Made by a program: the position numbers and the translations under genes. Positions 27,859 to 38,129 of a DNA stretch of 64,000 nt are shown one piece after another. Each line of letters starts with the position of its first letter. Position 1 is the stretch's first letter. The notes under the pieces are model-generated. The model saw nothing but the letters and a program-made list of their open reading frames with translations, did no database searches and was not told the DNA's origin. The DNA lies in contig JADJPU010000001.1 of the NCBI GenBank assembly GCA_016713115.1, forward strand, positions 2,170,001-2,234,000, read 5' to 3'. The stretch comes from Cellvibrionales bacterium. Its GTDB lineage: Bacteria > Pseudomonadota > Gammaproteobacteria > Pseudomonadales > UBA7239.

Positions 27859-29745
27859 ATGATTGTTTTAACGGACATTAGCTTACAGCGCGGCACACAA
27901 ACACTGCTGGAAAAAGCGTCTTTGCGCATCAACCCTGGCCAACATATCGGTATTACTGGGCGCAATGGCTGTGGAAAATCCAGCTTGTTCCAATTGCTGC
28001 AAGGTGAGATTCAGTTGGAAGCAGGGTCACTGTCTGTGCCGCCTAATTGGCGTTTGGCGCATATGGCGCAAGAAGTGTCGTCCAGTGATAGAACGGCATT
28101 GGATTATGTTTTGGATGGTGACAAAGACCTGCGGCGCGTGCAGCAAGCTATTGCAGATGCAGAGAATAAACACGACAACAATGCACTGGCGCATGCTTAT
28201 GCCGAGTTGGAGGCTTTGCACGGTTACGATGCGCACTATCGCGCTGAGCAGTTGTTGCATGGCTTAGGTTTTTTGCAGGCGCAATGCCATCTGCCGGTAA
28301 ACAGTTTCTCGGGTGGTTGGCGTATTCGTTTGAATCTCGCACAGGCGTTAATTTCGCGTTCTGATTTGTTATTGTTGGATGAGCCGACCAACCACTTGGA
28401 TTTGGAGGCGACGCTGTGGTTGGAGCAGTGGCTAAAGTCTTATACGGGAACATTATTGATTATCTCGCACGACCGAGAATTCTTAGACAATGTGGTGGAT
28501 GGCATTGTCCATGTTGAAAATCAGCAGCTCAATTATTATCGCGGAAATTATTCCAGCTTTGAAAAAATGCGTGCGATGCGTTTGGCAGAAACACAGGCCT
28601 CGTATGACAAGCAGCAGCGCCGCATGGCCGAGATTGAAGATTTCGTGCGTCGCTTTCGCGCCAAAGCTTCCAAAGCCAAACAAGCGCAAAGCCGTATCAA
28701 AGAGCTGGAGCGCATGGAGGTAATTTCACTGGCGCATGTAGATTCTCCTTTTCATTTTGTCTTTCGCGACAGTGAAAAAATTTCATCGCCGTTACTGGTG
28801 CTGCGTGACGCGAATATAGGTTACGGTGAAAAAATGCTACTCAATAAAGTGCATGTCAATTTACAACCAGGTGCGCGTATTGGTTTGTTGGGCGTAAACG
28901 GTGCGGGTAAATCAACGCTGATTAAAGCCTTGGTGGGTGATTTGCCGCTGCTGTCCGGTGAGCGTGTGGCAGGCGAGCATTTGGCTGTCGGCTACTTCGC
29001 ACAGCATCAGCTGGAGGCGCTGGACATGAACGCCAGCGCGTTATTGCATATACAGCGCATATCGCCAGACGCTTCGGAGCAAACCATACGCAATTTTCTT
29101 GGCAGCTTTGATTTTCATGCTGATAAAGCCTTGGAACCTATCGAGCCATTTTCTGGTGGTGAAAAAGCACGCTTGGCTCTGGCCATGGTGGTGTGGCAGC
29201 GTCCCAATTTGTTATTGTTGGATGAGCCAACCAACCACTTGGATTTGGAAATGCGCGAGGCGCTAACGGAGGCGTTGTTGGGGTACAGTGGTGCCCTAGT
29301 GGTAATTTCGCACGATCGTCATTTATTGCGCAACAGCGTAGATGAATTTTGGCGTGTGCATGATGGTGAAGTGTCGGAGTTTGATGGCACCTTGGAAGAC
29401 TATCATCGGCAACTGAGCAAGCAGAATAGCGCGGAGGCCGTTGAGAAAAAAAGCGCTGCCAATGCCGTGCAAGATAAGAAAACGCAGCGGCAGGAGTCTG
29501 CGCAGTTGCGACAAGCATTAGCTCCTTTGCGTAAACGCGCTGGTGAGTTGGAGAAAAATATTGCTGGAAAACAGAAAAAATTAGCGGATATTGAACAGGC
29601 GCTTTCTGACTCTGCCTTGTACGAGGCAGAGAAGAAATCACAACTGCAAAAAGCGCTGGAAGAGCAGGGCACTTTGCGCAAACAGATTGAAGATTGGGAA
29701 GTGGAGTGGTTTAATATTCAAGAACAGTTGGAAAATAACAGTTAA
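27859..29745 (+). CDS. ABC-F family ATPase, YheS type
   Basis: Soluble duplicated ABC ATPase, 628 residues, no membrane domain; ABC-F proteins act at the ribosome. Two cassettes: Walker A GRNGCGKSSLFQL and GVNGAGKSTLIKAL, signatures FSGGWRIRL and FSGGEKARL, Walker B LLLLDEPTNHLDLEA and LLLLDEPTNHLDLEM. The inter-domain linker (YDKQQRRMAEIEDFVRRFRA) is the P-site tRNA interaction motif. A coiled-coil C-terminal tail rich in Lys/Glu/Gln follows from about residue 530. Closest by layout to E. coli YheS. Confidence 0.93.
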   Translation: MIVLTDISLQRGTQTLLEKASLRINPGQHIGITGRNGCGKSSLFQLLQGEIQLEAGSLSVPPNWRLAHMAQEVSSSDRTALDYVLDGDKDLRRVQQAIADAENKHDNNALAHAYAELEALHGYDAHYRAEQLLHGLGFLQAQCHLPVNSFSGGWRIRLNLAQALISRSDLLLLDEPTNHLDLEATLWLEQWLKSYTGTLLIISHDREFLDNVVDGIVHVENQQLNYYRGNYSSFEKMRAMRLAETQASYDKQQRRMAEIEDFVRRFRAKASKAKQAQSRIKELERMEVISLAHVDSPFHFVFRDSEKISSPLLVLRDANIGYGEKMLLNKVHVNLQPGARIGLLGVNGAGKSTLIKALVGDLPLLSGERVAGEHLAVGYFAQHQLEALDMNASALLHIQRISPDASEQTIRNFLGSFDFHADKALEPIEPFSGGEKARLALAMVVWQRPNLLLLDEPTNHLDLEMREALTEALLGYSGALVVISHDRHLLRNSVDEFWRVHDGEVSEFDGTLEDYHRQLSKQNSAEAVEKKSAANAVQDKKTQRQESAQLRQALAPLRKRAGELEKNIAGKQKKLADIEQALSDSALYEAEKKSQLQKALEEQGTLRKQIEDWEVEWFNIQEQLENNS

Positions 29746-29763
29746 GAATGGTAACGGGAGAAT

Positions 29764-30969
29764 ATGATGATGAATACAGGGCTGAACAAATGCTTCTCAA
29801 AAGCAGAATTAAATGGTCTGTCTTTGCGCAATCGCATCATTAAAGCAGGAACTTTTGAAGGAAAAACACCGCAAGGTTTACCATCCGCAGATTTAACAGA
29901 ATTGCATCGTCGCATAGGCGAGGGTGGCGCAGGCATGACAACAATTGCCTACTGTGCTGCAGAAAATAATGGTCGCCTGCATGCAGACATGATGTACATG
30001 GACGAATATGTGCGTGAACCTTTGTCACAAACGATTGCCACCATCAAAACAACAGGTGCCAAAGTTTCTGGGCAGTTGTCGCATGCAGGTGCCATGACAA
30101 AAAATTCAGAAATGGATGGCTGGATAGCGAAAAGTGCATCGTTCGGCCCCAACTTATTGGGCATGGCTTACGGTCGTTTTCTGGCGCTAGGTATGACGCG
30201 ACCGCAATTGCGCGAACGCGCACAAGTGATGGCGCGCGCAGCGGCATTTATGCGCTCAGTGGGTTTTGATGCCATCGAAATTCATTTTGGTCACGGTTAC
30301 GGTTTAAGCCAGTTTATGTCACCAATTACCAATCGACGCAGTGATGAATACGGCGGTAGTGTGGTAAATCGCATGCGTTTTCCGCTGGAAGTATTAGCAG
30401 CAGTGCGCAAAGCCGTGGGCAATGATTTTCCTCTGTTGGGAAAGATTAGCATGTCGGACGGCATACGCAGTGGAACCACTTATGAACAATCATTGGAAAT
30501 GGCCGGCATGTTGGATGATGCGGGTTTGGATTGCATTATTCCCAGTGATGGCACGAGCTCCATGAATCCGATGATGATTTTTCAAGGTGACAGTATTCAG
30601 CCAGGTTTGATCGAACATGAAACCAATCCACTGATGAAAGTGGCGTTGAAAGCCATCGGCGGAAAACTGTTCCGCCATTATCCTTATCACGAAACCTATT
30701 TATTGGAAAATGCCTTGCGCATACGCGAGCGCGTTAAAAAAGGCGCAGTGTGTTATGTGGGTGGTGTGGATAGTAATGCGGCCATTGAACGCGTAATGAA
30801 TGGTGGTTTTGATTTTATCCAGCTCGGTAGACCACTGTTATTTGATCCGGATTTCGTGAAAAACGCGCAAGCCGATGCAAATTATGTGAATGGCTGCACG
30901 CACTGCAATCAATGTGCAGGTTTGATTGAAGCGCCGGGTGGTATTCGCTGCACGGTGCGTCAACCGTAA
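29764..30969 (+). CDS. NADH:flavin oxidoreductase (old yellow enzyme family)
   Basis: FMN-dependent TIM-barrel ene-reductase-type enzyme, 401 residues. Family marks: LSLRNRIIKAGTFEG at the N-terminus, QLSHAGAM, the active-site FDAIEIHFGHGYGLSQFMSP, NRRSDEYGGS, and the phosphate-binding FDFIQLGRPLLFDPDFV. The C-terminus has a cysteine cluster C-x2-C-x2-C with one later Cys, resembling the 4Fe-4S ligands of 2,4-dienoyl-CoA reductase-type members, but the second half of those enzymes is absent. ATG choice between 29764 and 29767 is open. Substrate unknown. Confidence 0.88.
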   Translation: MMMNTGLNKCFSKAELNGLSLRNRIIKAGTFEGKTPQGLPSADLTELHRRIGEGGAGMTTIAYCAAENNGRLHADMMYMDEYVREPLSQTIATIKTTGAKVSGQLSHAGAMTKNSEMDGWIAKSASFGPNLLGMAYGRFLALGMTRPQLRERAQVMARAAAFMRSVGFDAIEIHFGHGYGLSQFMSPITNRRSDEYGGSVVNRMRFPLEVLAAVRKAVGNDFPLLGKISMSDGIRSGTTYEQSLEMAGMLDDAGLDCIIPSDGTSSMNPMMIFQGDSIQPGLIEHETNPLMKVALKAIGGKLFRHYPYHETYLLENALRIRERVKKGAVCYVGGVDSNAAIERVMNGGFDFIQLGRPLLFDPDFVKNAQADANYVNGCTHCNQCAGLIEAPGGIRCTVRQP

Positions 30970-30972
30970 ATA

Positions 30973-32046
30973 TTAGTGATAAATACGCTGCACACGCGCA
31001 GAAACAGAAGTGAGTAGCTCGTAAGCAATGCTGCCAGCCGCGCGGGCGACTTCTGTTACCGAAACGGTGTTGCCCCATAGCTCCACATAATCGCCCATCA
31101 GTGGTTTGCTTGCTAAATCCGTGCAATCAATGGCGATGGTGTCCATGGATACTCGTCCTACCACTGGTGCGCGCTGCCCGTTAAATCCTACTGCGCTGTG
31201 GTTGAGTGCAGTGATGGGGTAGCCATCGGCATAACCGGCTGCGATAAAAGCGATACAAGAATCTTTTTCTGCGCGCCAGCGTTGGTTGTAGCCTGTGGTT
31301 TCGCCTGCAGGAATGATGCGTGTACCTATCACTTGCGCTTCTAATTGCATCACCGGCTGCAAAATTTGTGTTGAATTTTCTAAAGGGTTGATTCCGTACA
31401 TCATCAAGCCTGGGCGCAACCAGCCACGATGCGCGGCAGGCCACGCCAAAATACCAGCAGAATTGGCGAGACTGTGATTGTTTAAAGTCAAATGGTTTGT
31501 GTGCTCTGCGTAGCATTGAATTTGTTTTTCTGTGGTATTTTTTTCTGGTTCATCGGCACAAGAAAAATGCGTCATGCCGATAATTTCACTACACCACGGT
31601 AAAGTGCGCAGTTGTTGAAAAGCGTTTGCATATTGCGTGGGATGAAAGCCGAGGCGGTGCATGCCGGAATCCATCTTCAACCAAAGATGGGTTTTATGTG
31701 CTGCGCAATAATTGTGTGCAGCCAGCAGTACGAGATGTGCAGGATCGTGCACCACAATATCCAGTTGCAGTGCAATGGCCTCAGTAAGTTCTGCGGCATT
31801 GCTCACGCCGCACATCAACATCAGACGACCTTGGTATTGTGCAGTGCGCAAAATTTTTGCTTCTTCCAAACGCGCAACAGCCAGTGCATCACTGTGCTGT
31901 GCCACGCTGGGCAGTAAACCCACCGCACCGTGACCGTAGGCATCTGCCTTCACAATAGCGAGAATGGGATTGCTAGGCGCTAGCTGGCGAATGTGGCTTA
32001 AATTGTGAGCAAGAGCAGCAGTGTTAATGATGGCGCGAGTTTTCAT
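30973..32046 (-). CDS. alr: Alanine racemase
   Basis: PLP enzyme that makes D-alanine for peptidoglycan. 357 residues from the ATG at 32046 (MKTRAIINTAAL). The PLP lysine is in the AIVKADAYGHG motif near residue 34; the second-base Tyr region is AGYADGYP and the C-terminal half shows RVSMDTIAIDCTD and GDYVELWG. The frame continues upstream to 32208 but that part would run across the divergent gene's promoter and has no similarity. Divergent from the 5'-nucleotidase with an 82-base gap. Confidence 0.95.
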   Translation of the reverse strand: MKTRAIINTAALAHNLSHIRQLAPSNPILAIVKADAYGHGAVGLLPSVAQHSDALAVARLEEAKILRTAQYQGRLMLMCGVSNAAELTEAIALQLDIVVHDPAHLVLLAAHNYCAAHKTHLWLKMDSGMHRLGFHPTQYANAFQQLRTLPWCSEIIGMTHFSCADEPEKNTTEKQIQCYAEHTNHLTLNNHSLANSAGILAWPAAHRGWLRPGLMMYGINPLENSTQILQPVMQLEAQVIGTRIIPAGETTGYNQRWRAEKDSCIAFIAAGYADGYPITALNHSAVGFNGQRAPVVGRVSMDTIAIDCTDLASKPLMGDYVELWGNTVSVTEVARAAGSIAYELLTSVSARVQRIYH

Positions 32047-32128
32047 GTGTGCAACGATCAATGATTGGTTCCATGATACTGACTTGCTGCTAGACTGACG
32101 AGCGAAATACAAGCAGGAGCAGACAGAA

Positions 32129-33028
32129 ATGTCGAAACACTTTGGCAGCAAACTGGTGATTGCGATTTCTTCGCGTGCCTTGTTTGATTTGGATGCCAGC
32201 CACGCCATTTATGAGCGTGAAGGCCTGGCTGCCTATGCTGCGCATCAGGTGGCCAACGAGGACAATCCGCTGCAACCCGGTGGTGCCTTTCCCTTGGTGC
32301 GCAAGCTACTGGCCATTAACGAACAGCTCGGTGGTGAGCCGCGCGTAGAAGTGATTCTGTTGTCGCGCAATACAGCCGATACGGGGTTGCGCATTTTTAA
32401 TTCGATACAACATTACAAGCTACCCATTGTGCGCGCGGCGTTTTGCGGTGGGCATTCGCCGTATCCCTATGCCACCGCGTTTGGTTGCCATTTGTTTCTT
32501 TCAACTGAAGCAGAAGATGTGCGCTTGGCGCTGGAAAATGGTTTGGCGGCAGCGACTTTGTTGCCATCATCCAATCAGCAACAAGAGGGTGGTGAAATTC
32601 GTTTTGCGTTTGATGGTGATGCCGTTATTTTTTCTGATGAAGCTGAGCGCGTGTACAAAACGCGCGGTTTGGATGCGTTTGCCGCCAGTGAAAAAGCAGC
32701 CGCGCATGAACCTTTATCAGGTGGCCCATTCAAACCGTTTTTGCAGGCCTTGCAAAGTTTGCAAGCGGAATTTGCAAATGATACTTGCCCCATACGCACA
32801 GCCTTGGTGACAGCGCGTTCAGCGCCAGCACATGAAAGAGTGATCCGCACTTTGCGTGCGTGGCAAATTCGTATTGATGAGTCTTTGTTCCTCGGTGGTT
32901 TGGCAAAAGGTGAGTTTTTACGCGCTTATGGAGCCGATGTGTTTTTTGATGACCAACAGGGGCATTGCGATTCTGCCGCGCAACATGTACCCACTGGCCA
33001 TGTGCCGCACGGTATTGCCAATGAATAA
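32129..33028 (+). CDS. 5'-nucleotidase (PF06189 family)
   Basis: Predicted cytosolic nucleoside-monophosphate phosphatase of the family that includes the vertebrate cN-I enzymes. 299 residues. Visible conserved pieces: AISSRALFDLDASHAIYE (acidic phosphatase motif), NPLQPGGAFPLVRKLL, VILLSRNTADTGLRIFNS, RFAFDGDAVIFSDEAE, and FLGGLAKGEFLRAYGADVFFDDQ. Specificity (IMP, GMP or other) cannot be told. Co-directional with the LysR gene 24 bases downstream. Confidence 0.9.
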   Translation: MSKHFGSKLVIAISSRALFDLDASHAIYEREGLAAYAAHQVANEDNPLQPGGAFPLVRKLLAINEQLGGEPRVEVILLSRNTADTGLRIFNSIQHYKLPIVRAAFCGGHSPYPYATAFGCHLFLSTEAEDVRLALENGLAAATLLPSSNQQQEGGEIRFAFDGDAVIFSDEAERVYKTRGLDAFAASEKAAAHEPLSGGPFKPFLQALQSLQAEFANDTCPIRTALVTARSAPAHERVIRTLRAWQIRIDESLFLGGLAKGEFLRAYGADVFFDDQQGHCDSAAQHVPTGHVPHGIANE

Positions 33029-33052
33029 AACTTATCAAGAAAGATTGCCGTT

Positions 33053-34027
33053 ATGAAATTGCAGCAATTGCGTTACATCCTTGAGGTCTCGCGCCAAGGA
33101 TTGAATATTTCATCTGCGGCAGAGAGTTTGCACACTTCGCAGCCAGGTATCAGCAAACAAATTCGTTTGTTGGAAGACGAATTGGGCGTAGAAATTTTTG
33201 CACGCAGCGGAAAACATCTCACGCATGTTACACAGGCCGGTGAAATGATTTTGCAGGAGGCAGAAGAAATTTTGCGTCGCGCCAATAGCCTGCGCCAAAT
33301 CGCAAGGGAATTTAATGACCCCAGCAGCGGCAGTTTGAGTATCGCCACCACCCACACCCAAGCGCGCTACGCACTGCCGGAAGTGATCAACGGTTTTATT
33401 CGGCAATACCCCAATATCGCCATGCATATTCATCAGGGAACGCCGATGCAAATTGCGCAAATGGTGGCAGAAGGGCAGGTGGATATGGCGATAGCTACCG
33501 AAGCAATGGAGCAGTTTTCTGAGCTGATTACGCTGCCGTGCTATCGCTGGAACCGCTGCGTATTGGTGCCGAAAAATCATCCGCTGTGTGCGGTAACGCC
33601 TTTATCACTGGCGGCAATTGCGCAGTATCCTATCGTTACCTATGTTTCCGGTTTTACTGGGCGCTCCAAACAAGATGCGGCCTTCGCACAAGAAAATTTA
33701 ACACCGCAAGTAGTGTTCACAGCAACGGATGCTGATGTTATTAAAACCTATGTGCGTTTGGGTTTGGGGATAGGCATCATCGCGCACATGGCGTGGGATG
33801 AAGGGGCGGACAGCGATTTAGTGGCGCTGGATGCCAGCCATTTATTTGAGCCCAGTGTGACGCGTTTAGGTATACGGCGCGGTACTTTTATTCGCAGTTA
33901 TATGTACGATTTTATTGAACGCTTTGCGCCGCATCTCAATAAAAAACAAGTTGTAGAAGCCGCGCAACAAACAACGGCAGAAGAGCGAGCCGCGTTGTTT
34001 GTGAATATCGATTTACCCGTGCGCTAA
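33053..34027 (+). CDS. cysB: CysB-type LysR transcriptional regulator
   Basis: 324-residue LysR regulator. The winged HTH at the N-terminus (MKLQQLRYILEVSRQGLNIS, then LHTSQPGISKQIRLLEDELG) and the sensor domain with IATTHTQARYALPEVI, LGLGIGIIAHMAWD and RRGTFIRSYMYDFIERF match CysB/Cbl, which responds to N-acetylserine and controls sulfate assimilation. cysZ lies about 7.5 kb away, but other cys genes are not in the window. A hairpin overlaps its stop. Confidence 0.93.
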   Translation: MKLQQLRYILEVSRQGLNISSAAESLHTSQPGISKQIRLLEDELGVEIFARSGKHLTHVTQAGEMILQEAEEILRRANSLRQIAREFNDPSSGSLSIATTHTQARYALPEVINGFIRQYPNIAMHIHQGTPMQIAQMVAEGQVDMAIATEAMEQFSELITLPCYRWNRCVLVPKNHPLCAVTPLSLAAIAQYPIVTYVSGFTGRSKQDAAFAQENLTPQVVFTATDADVIKTYVRLGLGIGIIAHMAWDEGADSDLVALDASHLFEPSVTRLGIRRGTFIRSYMYDFIERFAPHLNKKQVVEAAQQTTAEERAALFVNIDLPVR

Positions 34028-34040
34028 GGCTTAACGCACG
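34018..34040. terminator. Hairpin between convergent cysB and sppA
   Basis: CGTGCG and CGCACG arms (34018-34023 and 34035-34040) with inner TA pairs form a hairpin that covers both stop codons, only four bases apart. No T-run; possible bidirectional attenuating structure. Confidence 0.35.
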
Positions 34041-35872
34041 AGCGCTTTGCACTCCCAACAGCGCACATAAAGATGGTTGGGATCATTAAATCGTTGCAAA
34101 GTATTCAAATTTTGTAGCGCAGGTAAATGCGTTAAAACTTGCGACCATTGCACCAACGGTTTGGGTAACAGCGAAACGCTAAACAATTCTCGCTTGAAAG
34201 ACTCCCACGGGCTGAGTTCCGGTTCTAGAAAATTGGATTCGTATTGTGTGAGTTTGGCTAAGCGCGCAGCAGCGGCAATCGCATCATCCAATTCACCGAT
34301 GTGATCGATCAAACCCAATTGATGAGCGCGCCTGCCTGTCCACACACGGCCCTGCGCAATGTTGTTGATGGCTTCTGGCGTGCGCTTTCTGCCTGCGGCA
34401 ACCACCTGTAAAAAATTGTTGTAGGTAAATTCAACACCCTGTTGCAACACGCGCGCCGCCATGGGGCTGATAGGTCGGTCGATTTGTTGTGCGGCAATAT
34501 CTGCCAGTGCGTGAGTGCTGTAACCGTCACTGTGTACACCCCAGCGGCTCAGCGTATTTTCTAGCGTAGGTACGATGCCGAAAACACCGATGGAGCCAGT
34601 AATGGTGGTGGCGGATGCCCAAATTTCATTGGCGCTGGCAGCAATCCAATAACCGCCCGAGGCTGCCACGCCGCCCATGGAAGCGACCACCGGTTTGCCT
34701 GCTGCTTGCGCGGCGGTCAGTTCGTTGCGGATTAACTCGGCGGCAAAGGCGCTGCCGCCAGGACTGTCTATGCGCAACACAATGGCGGCGGTGTTGTCGT
34801 CTTCACGCGCGTCGCGAATCAGCGACACCAGTGTTTCTGCGCCGACCGTACCAGCGGGTTGATAGCCTTCCACGATGTCGCCACTGGCTTGAATCACCGC
34901 AATATGGCGCGCTTTTTCGAGCAGGCGACTGGGCTCTTTGCGCTCCATGCTCAGTTGGAAATAGGCCGTGGTGTCGATGGTGTTGGGTTCGTCGCTGCCC
35001 GCCAAGGTGTTGACCACTTTTTCTGCTTCTTGGCGCGTGGCCAGTGCATCCACCAAACCGTATTGCTGTGCCAGTTTGGCAGCGTTGTTTTGGTTTTGTG
35101 CAAGTAGAGTGTCTTGCTGGTTAATAAAGTTGTCTACGCCGCCTGCAGGCAGTTTGCGCCGTTGCTCGATATGGCTGCGATAAAAACTCCACTGCTCATC
35201 CATCCACTGCGCTAAGTTTTCACGCGCTTCGGGTGACATGTCGTTGCGCACAAAAGGTTCGACAAAAGATTTGAATTGTCCTACGCGAAAAACATGTACA
35301 TTGATGGCTAAGGTATCGAGCAAATCTTTCAGATAATTTTGATACGCGCCGAAGCCGTGCAGTTGCACGCTGCCCATGGGGTTGAGATAGATTTTGTCAG
35401 CCACGCTGGCGAGGTAGTATTGACCTTGACTGAAATTATCGCCCAGCGCAATCACCGGTTTTTTGCTGTCTTTAAACGCGAGAATTGCCTGCGTTAATGC
35501 GTTGAGCTTGCTCAAGTCTGCACCTTCCAGATCATCAGCTTGAATCACGATGCCTTTGATGTGTTTGTCGTGTTGCGCCCAGCGAATGGCGGAAGTCATT
35601 TCATGCAACACACTTTCTTCTGCAATTTCTTCATCGGTGGGTTGCATGAGGGAGCTGAAAGAATCGTCATAGCTGCGTTGCTCGACAATCATTCTGCCGG
35701 GCTGAACATATAGCAGGGTGTTTTCTTCCAGCACCACTTTGCTGCCGCCGTGCAACAGCCCAGAAGTGACTAAAACCACGAGCATAAGTAGCAAAAGGTT
35801 GGCCAATGTGCCGCGCAACCAAGTGAGTGCGCGCCAAGGCCAAATAAAAACGGCAGATAATATTTTTTTCAT
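34031..35872 (-). CDS. sppA: Signal peptide peptidase SppA (protease IV, 67 kDa type)
   Basis: Membrane-bound serine protease that degrades cleaved signal peptides. 613 residues with one N-terminal membrane helix (LANLLLLMLVVLVTSGLL). Tandem ClpP-like repeats, the long form. The catalytic Lys is in VGQFKSFVEPF of the first repeat and the Ser in GGVAASGGYWIAAS of the second; RIDSPGGSAFAAELIRNEL is the second-repeat core. Its ATG overlaps the stop of the DUF2069 gene (ATGA), so it ends an arsC-wrbA-DUF2069-sppA operon. Confidence 0.95.
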   Translation of the reverse strand: MKKILSAVFIWPWRALTWLRGTLANLLLLMLVVLVTSGLLHGGSKVVLEENTLLYVQPGRMIVEQRSYDDSFSSLMQPTDEEIAEESVLHEMTSAIRWAQHDKHIKGIVIQADDLEGADLSKLNALTQAILAFKDSKKPVIALGDNFSQGQYYLASVADKIYLNPMGSVQLHGFGAYQNYLKDLLDTLAINVHVFRVGQFKSFVEPFVRNDMSPEARENLAQWMDEQWSFYRSHIEQRRKLPAGGVDNFINQQDTLLAQNQNNAAKLAQQYGLVDALATRQEAEKVVNTLAGSDEPNTIDTTAYFQLSMERKEPSRLLEKARHIAVIQASGDIVEGYQPAGTVGAETLVSLIRDAREDDNTAAIVLRIDSPGGSAFAAELIRNELTAAQAAGKPVVASMGGVAASGGYWIAASANEIWASATTITGSIGVFGIVPTLENTLSRWGVHSDGYSTHALADIAAQQIDRPISPMAARVLQQGVEFTYNNFLQVVAAGRKRTPEAINNIAQGRVWTGRRAHQLGLIDHIGELDDAIAAAARLAKLTQYESNFLEPELSPWESFKRELFSVSLLPKPLVQWSQVLTHLPALQNLNTLQRFNDPNHLYVRCWECKALVR

Positions 35873-36212
35873 GAGCGAGTTTTCCAGCGTACAAACAGCA
35901 GTGCCGTGGTGAAAAGCGCAAGTACCAGAACAGCCATACCGGTATAGAAAACAGTGTGTGCTTTTTCAAAGGCATGGTCGATAGCCAAGAGAAAGTGAAA
36001 CAAAATCATAAAACACAACCAAATACCGCTGCGCGCATTTTGTTTGAGCAAGCCGGGCAAAATTAGCAATAGCGGAACTGTTTGTATCAGCAACACAGGT
36101 AGAAAAAGCTGCGCGCGTACCAAAGCATGATCAATGACTAAGGCGATGAGTAGTGCGGCATAAAGCGTGAGCGTGATCTGCCAAGCCCGATATGATTTCA
36201 CTGTGTTTATCA

Positions 36213-36213
<1 letters not shown>
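35869..36213 (-). CDS. DUF2069 membrane protein
   Basis: 114-residue predicted inner-membrane protein with four hydrophobic helices (for example LTLYAALLIALVIDHALV, LPVLLIQTVPLLLILPGLL, GIWLCFMILFHFLLAI, GMAVLVLALFTTALLFV). The start at 36213 forms TGATG with the wrbA stop; the longer frame from 36270 reads into wrbA and was rejected. DUF2069 genes commonly sit next to wrbA in gammaproteobacteria. Function unknown. Confidence 0.85.
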
Positions 36214-37162
<949 letters not shown>

Positions 37163-37242
37163 AGTCGTTTCAACTTGGTAAGTTAGTGATGCAGTTCACA
37201 AAAATACACTTACAACGGGACTGCTTTAGAGGGGGAATGACC

Positions 37243-37716
37243 ATGTTAATGGATAAACGAATGTCACGCTTTGCTCTGATGGCTGTGGTGGCGCTGCTAT
37301 TAACAGCTTGCAGTAAAGAGCCGCCACCTGCTGTGCTAACGACGATTGAAGGCAATGTTGTCCAGCCCGAAGATTGGAAAGGCAAGTGGGTTTACATCAA
37401 CTATTGGGCGGAGTGGTGCAAGCCCTGTGCGGAAGAAATTCCTGAGCTGAACAAGTTTGCTGCAGAGCGCAAAAATGCCTTGGTACTAGGGGTTAACTTT
37501 GACAATCCCGAATCCGTTGCCGCGCTACAGCAGATGAGCCGTATGCGCATTGAGTTTGCTGTGGTGACCAATGACAGCGCGCAAGCCGTGTTCCCGCATT
37601 CAGTCCCTACCGGCTTGCCTGGCACGATTGTCGTGAGCCCAGAAGGAAAAGTGCTGCGCACACTGCAAGGGCCGCAAACGGAATCCACGCTGTTGCAAGC
37701 GCAGACTAGTCAGTAG
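37243..37716 (+). CDS. TlpA-like thioredoxin-family lipoprotein
   Basis: Periplasmic thiol-disulfide reductase anchored as a lipoprotein. Signal peptide with lipobox LLTAC ends near residue 20; the thioredoxin domain has the active site EWCKPCAEEIPEL and the cis-Pro region PTGLPGTIVVSPEG. About 157 residues. ATG 37243 stands eight bases after GAGGGGG; an ATG at 37237 is too close to that site and the frame start at 37186 lacks support. Followed immediately by the duplicated livF tail. Confidence 0.88.
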   Translation: MLMDKRMSRFALMAVVALLLTACSKEPPPAVLTTIEGNVVQPEDWKGKWVYINYWAEWCKPCAEEIPELNKFAAERKNALVLGVNFDNPESVAALQQMSRMRIEFAVVTNDSAQAVFPHSVPTGLPGTIVVSPEGKVLRTLQGPQTESTLLQAQTSQ

Positions 37717-37750
37717 CTCAACCACCCCCAAATACGCCGCTTTTACAGCA
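37717..37750 (-). repeat. Remnant copy of the livF 3' tail (left direct repeat of TA insertion)
   Basis: CCCAAATACGCCGCTTTTACAGCA at 37727-37750 is identical over 24 bases to 39029-39052, the end of the intact livF gene (codons for AVKAAYLG). Homology continues to the livF stop region with one substitution and a two-base difference (37717-37726). Here it is cut off from any livF body and begins right at the TlpA-like gene's stop. It is the left boundary of a 1.27-kb segment holding two toxin-antitoxin pairs. Confidence 0.88.
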
Positions 37751-37805
37751 TTTGAGCCTTGAATTCGTCGCTCTTGATGAAGGAGGTTACTCATGCTCAA
37801 AAATG

Positions 37806-37836
37806 TTGACTCTTTATTTATTGTGCATACAATAAA
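37806..37836 (+). promoter_or_regulatory. brnTA promoter and operator
   Basis: TTGACT (37806-37811), 16-base spacer, TACAAT (37828-37833). An inverted repeat TTTATTGT-GCAT-ACAATAAA (37817-37836) covers the -10. This is the placement expected for autorepression by the BrnA antitoxin or BrnT-BrnA complex. Transcription would begin close to the brnT ATG at 37848. Confidence 0.75.
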
Positions 37837-37847
37837 GCAGCGAAGTA

Positions 37848-38129
37848 ATGAAGATCACTTATGACTCAGCCAAGAATGCCCTCAATATTCAGCAGCGTGG
37901 CCTGAGCTTTGATCGAGTTGCTGAGTTCAGTTTTGAGACGGCGCTCATCACCATTGATACTCGCCGAGACTACAAGGAAATACGCTACAAGGCGCTCGGC
38001 AAGCTGAAAGGTCGCGTGCACTGTTTGATCTTCACCGAAACTACCGATGGCATTCGTGTCATCAGCTTCCGCAAAGCCAACAAGCGCGAGGTGCTGTTGT
38101 ATGAAAAAAATATCTCCATCAACTCCTGA
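37848..38129 (+). CDS. brnT: BrnT-family ribonuclease toxin
   Basis: 93-residue RelE-fold toxin of the BrnTA family. Conserved segments: the N-terminal YDSAKNALNIQQRGLSF (usual W-D-x2-K-x4-K-H region, here somewhat divergent), RRDYKEIRYKALGKLKGR, and the C-terminal catalytic IRVISFRKANKREV with Arg, Lys/Arg and Glu. Toxin gene first, antitoxin second, as in the Brucella type system. The tryptophan commonly found after the first residues is missing, so activity is uncertain. Confidence 0.9.
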   Translation: MKITYDSAKNALNIQQRGLSFDRVAEFSFETALITIDTRRDYKEIRYKALGKLKGRVHCLIFTETTDGIRVISFRKANKREVLLYEKNISINS

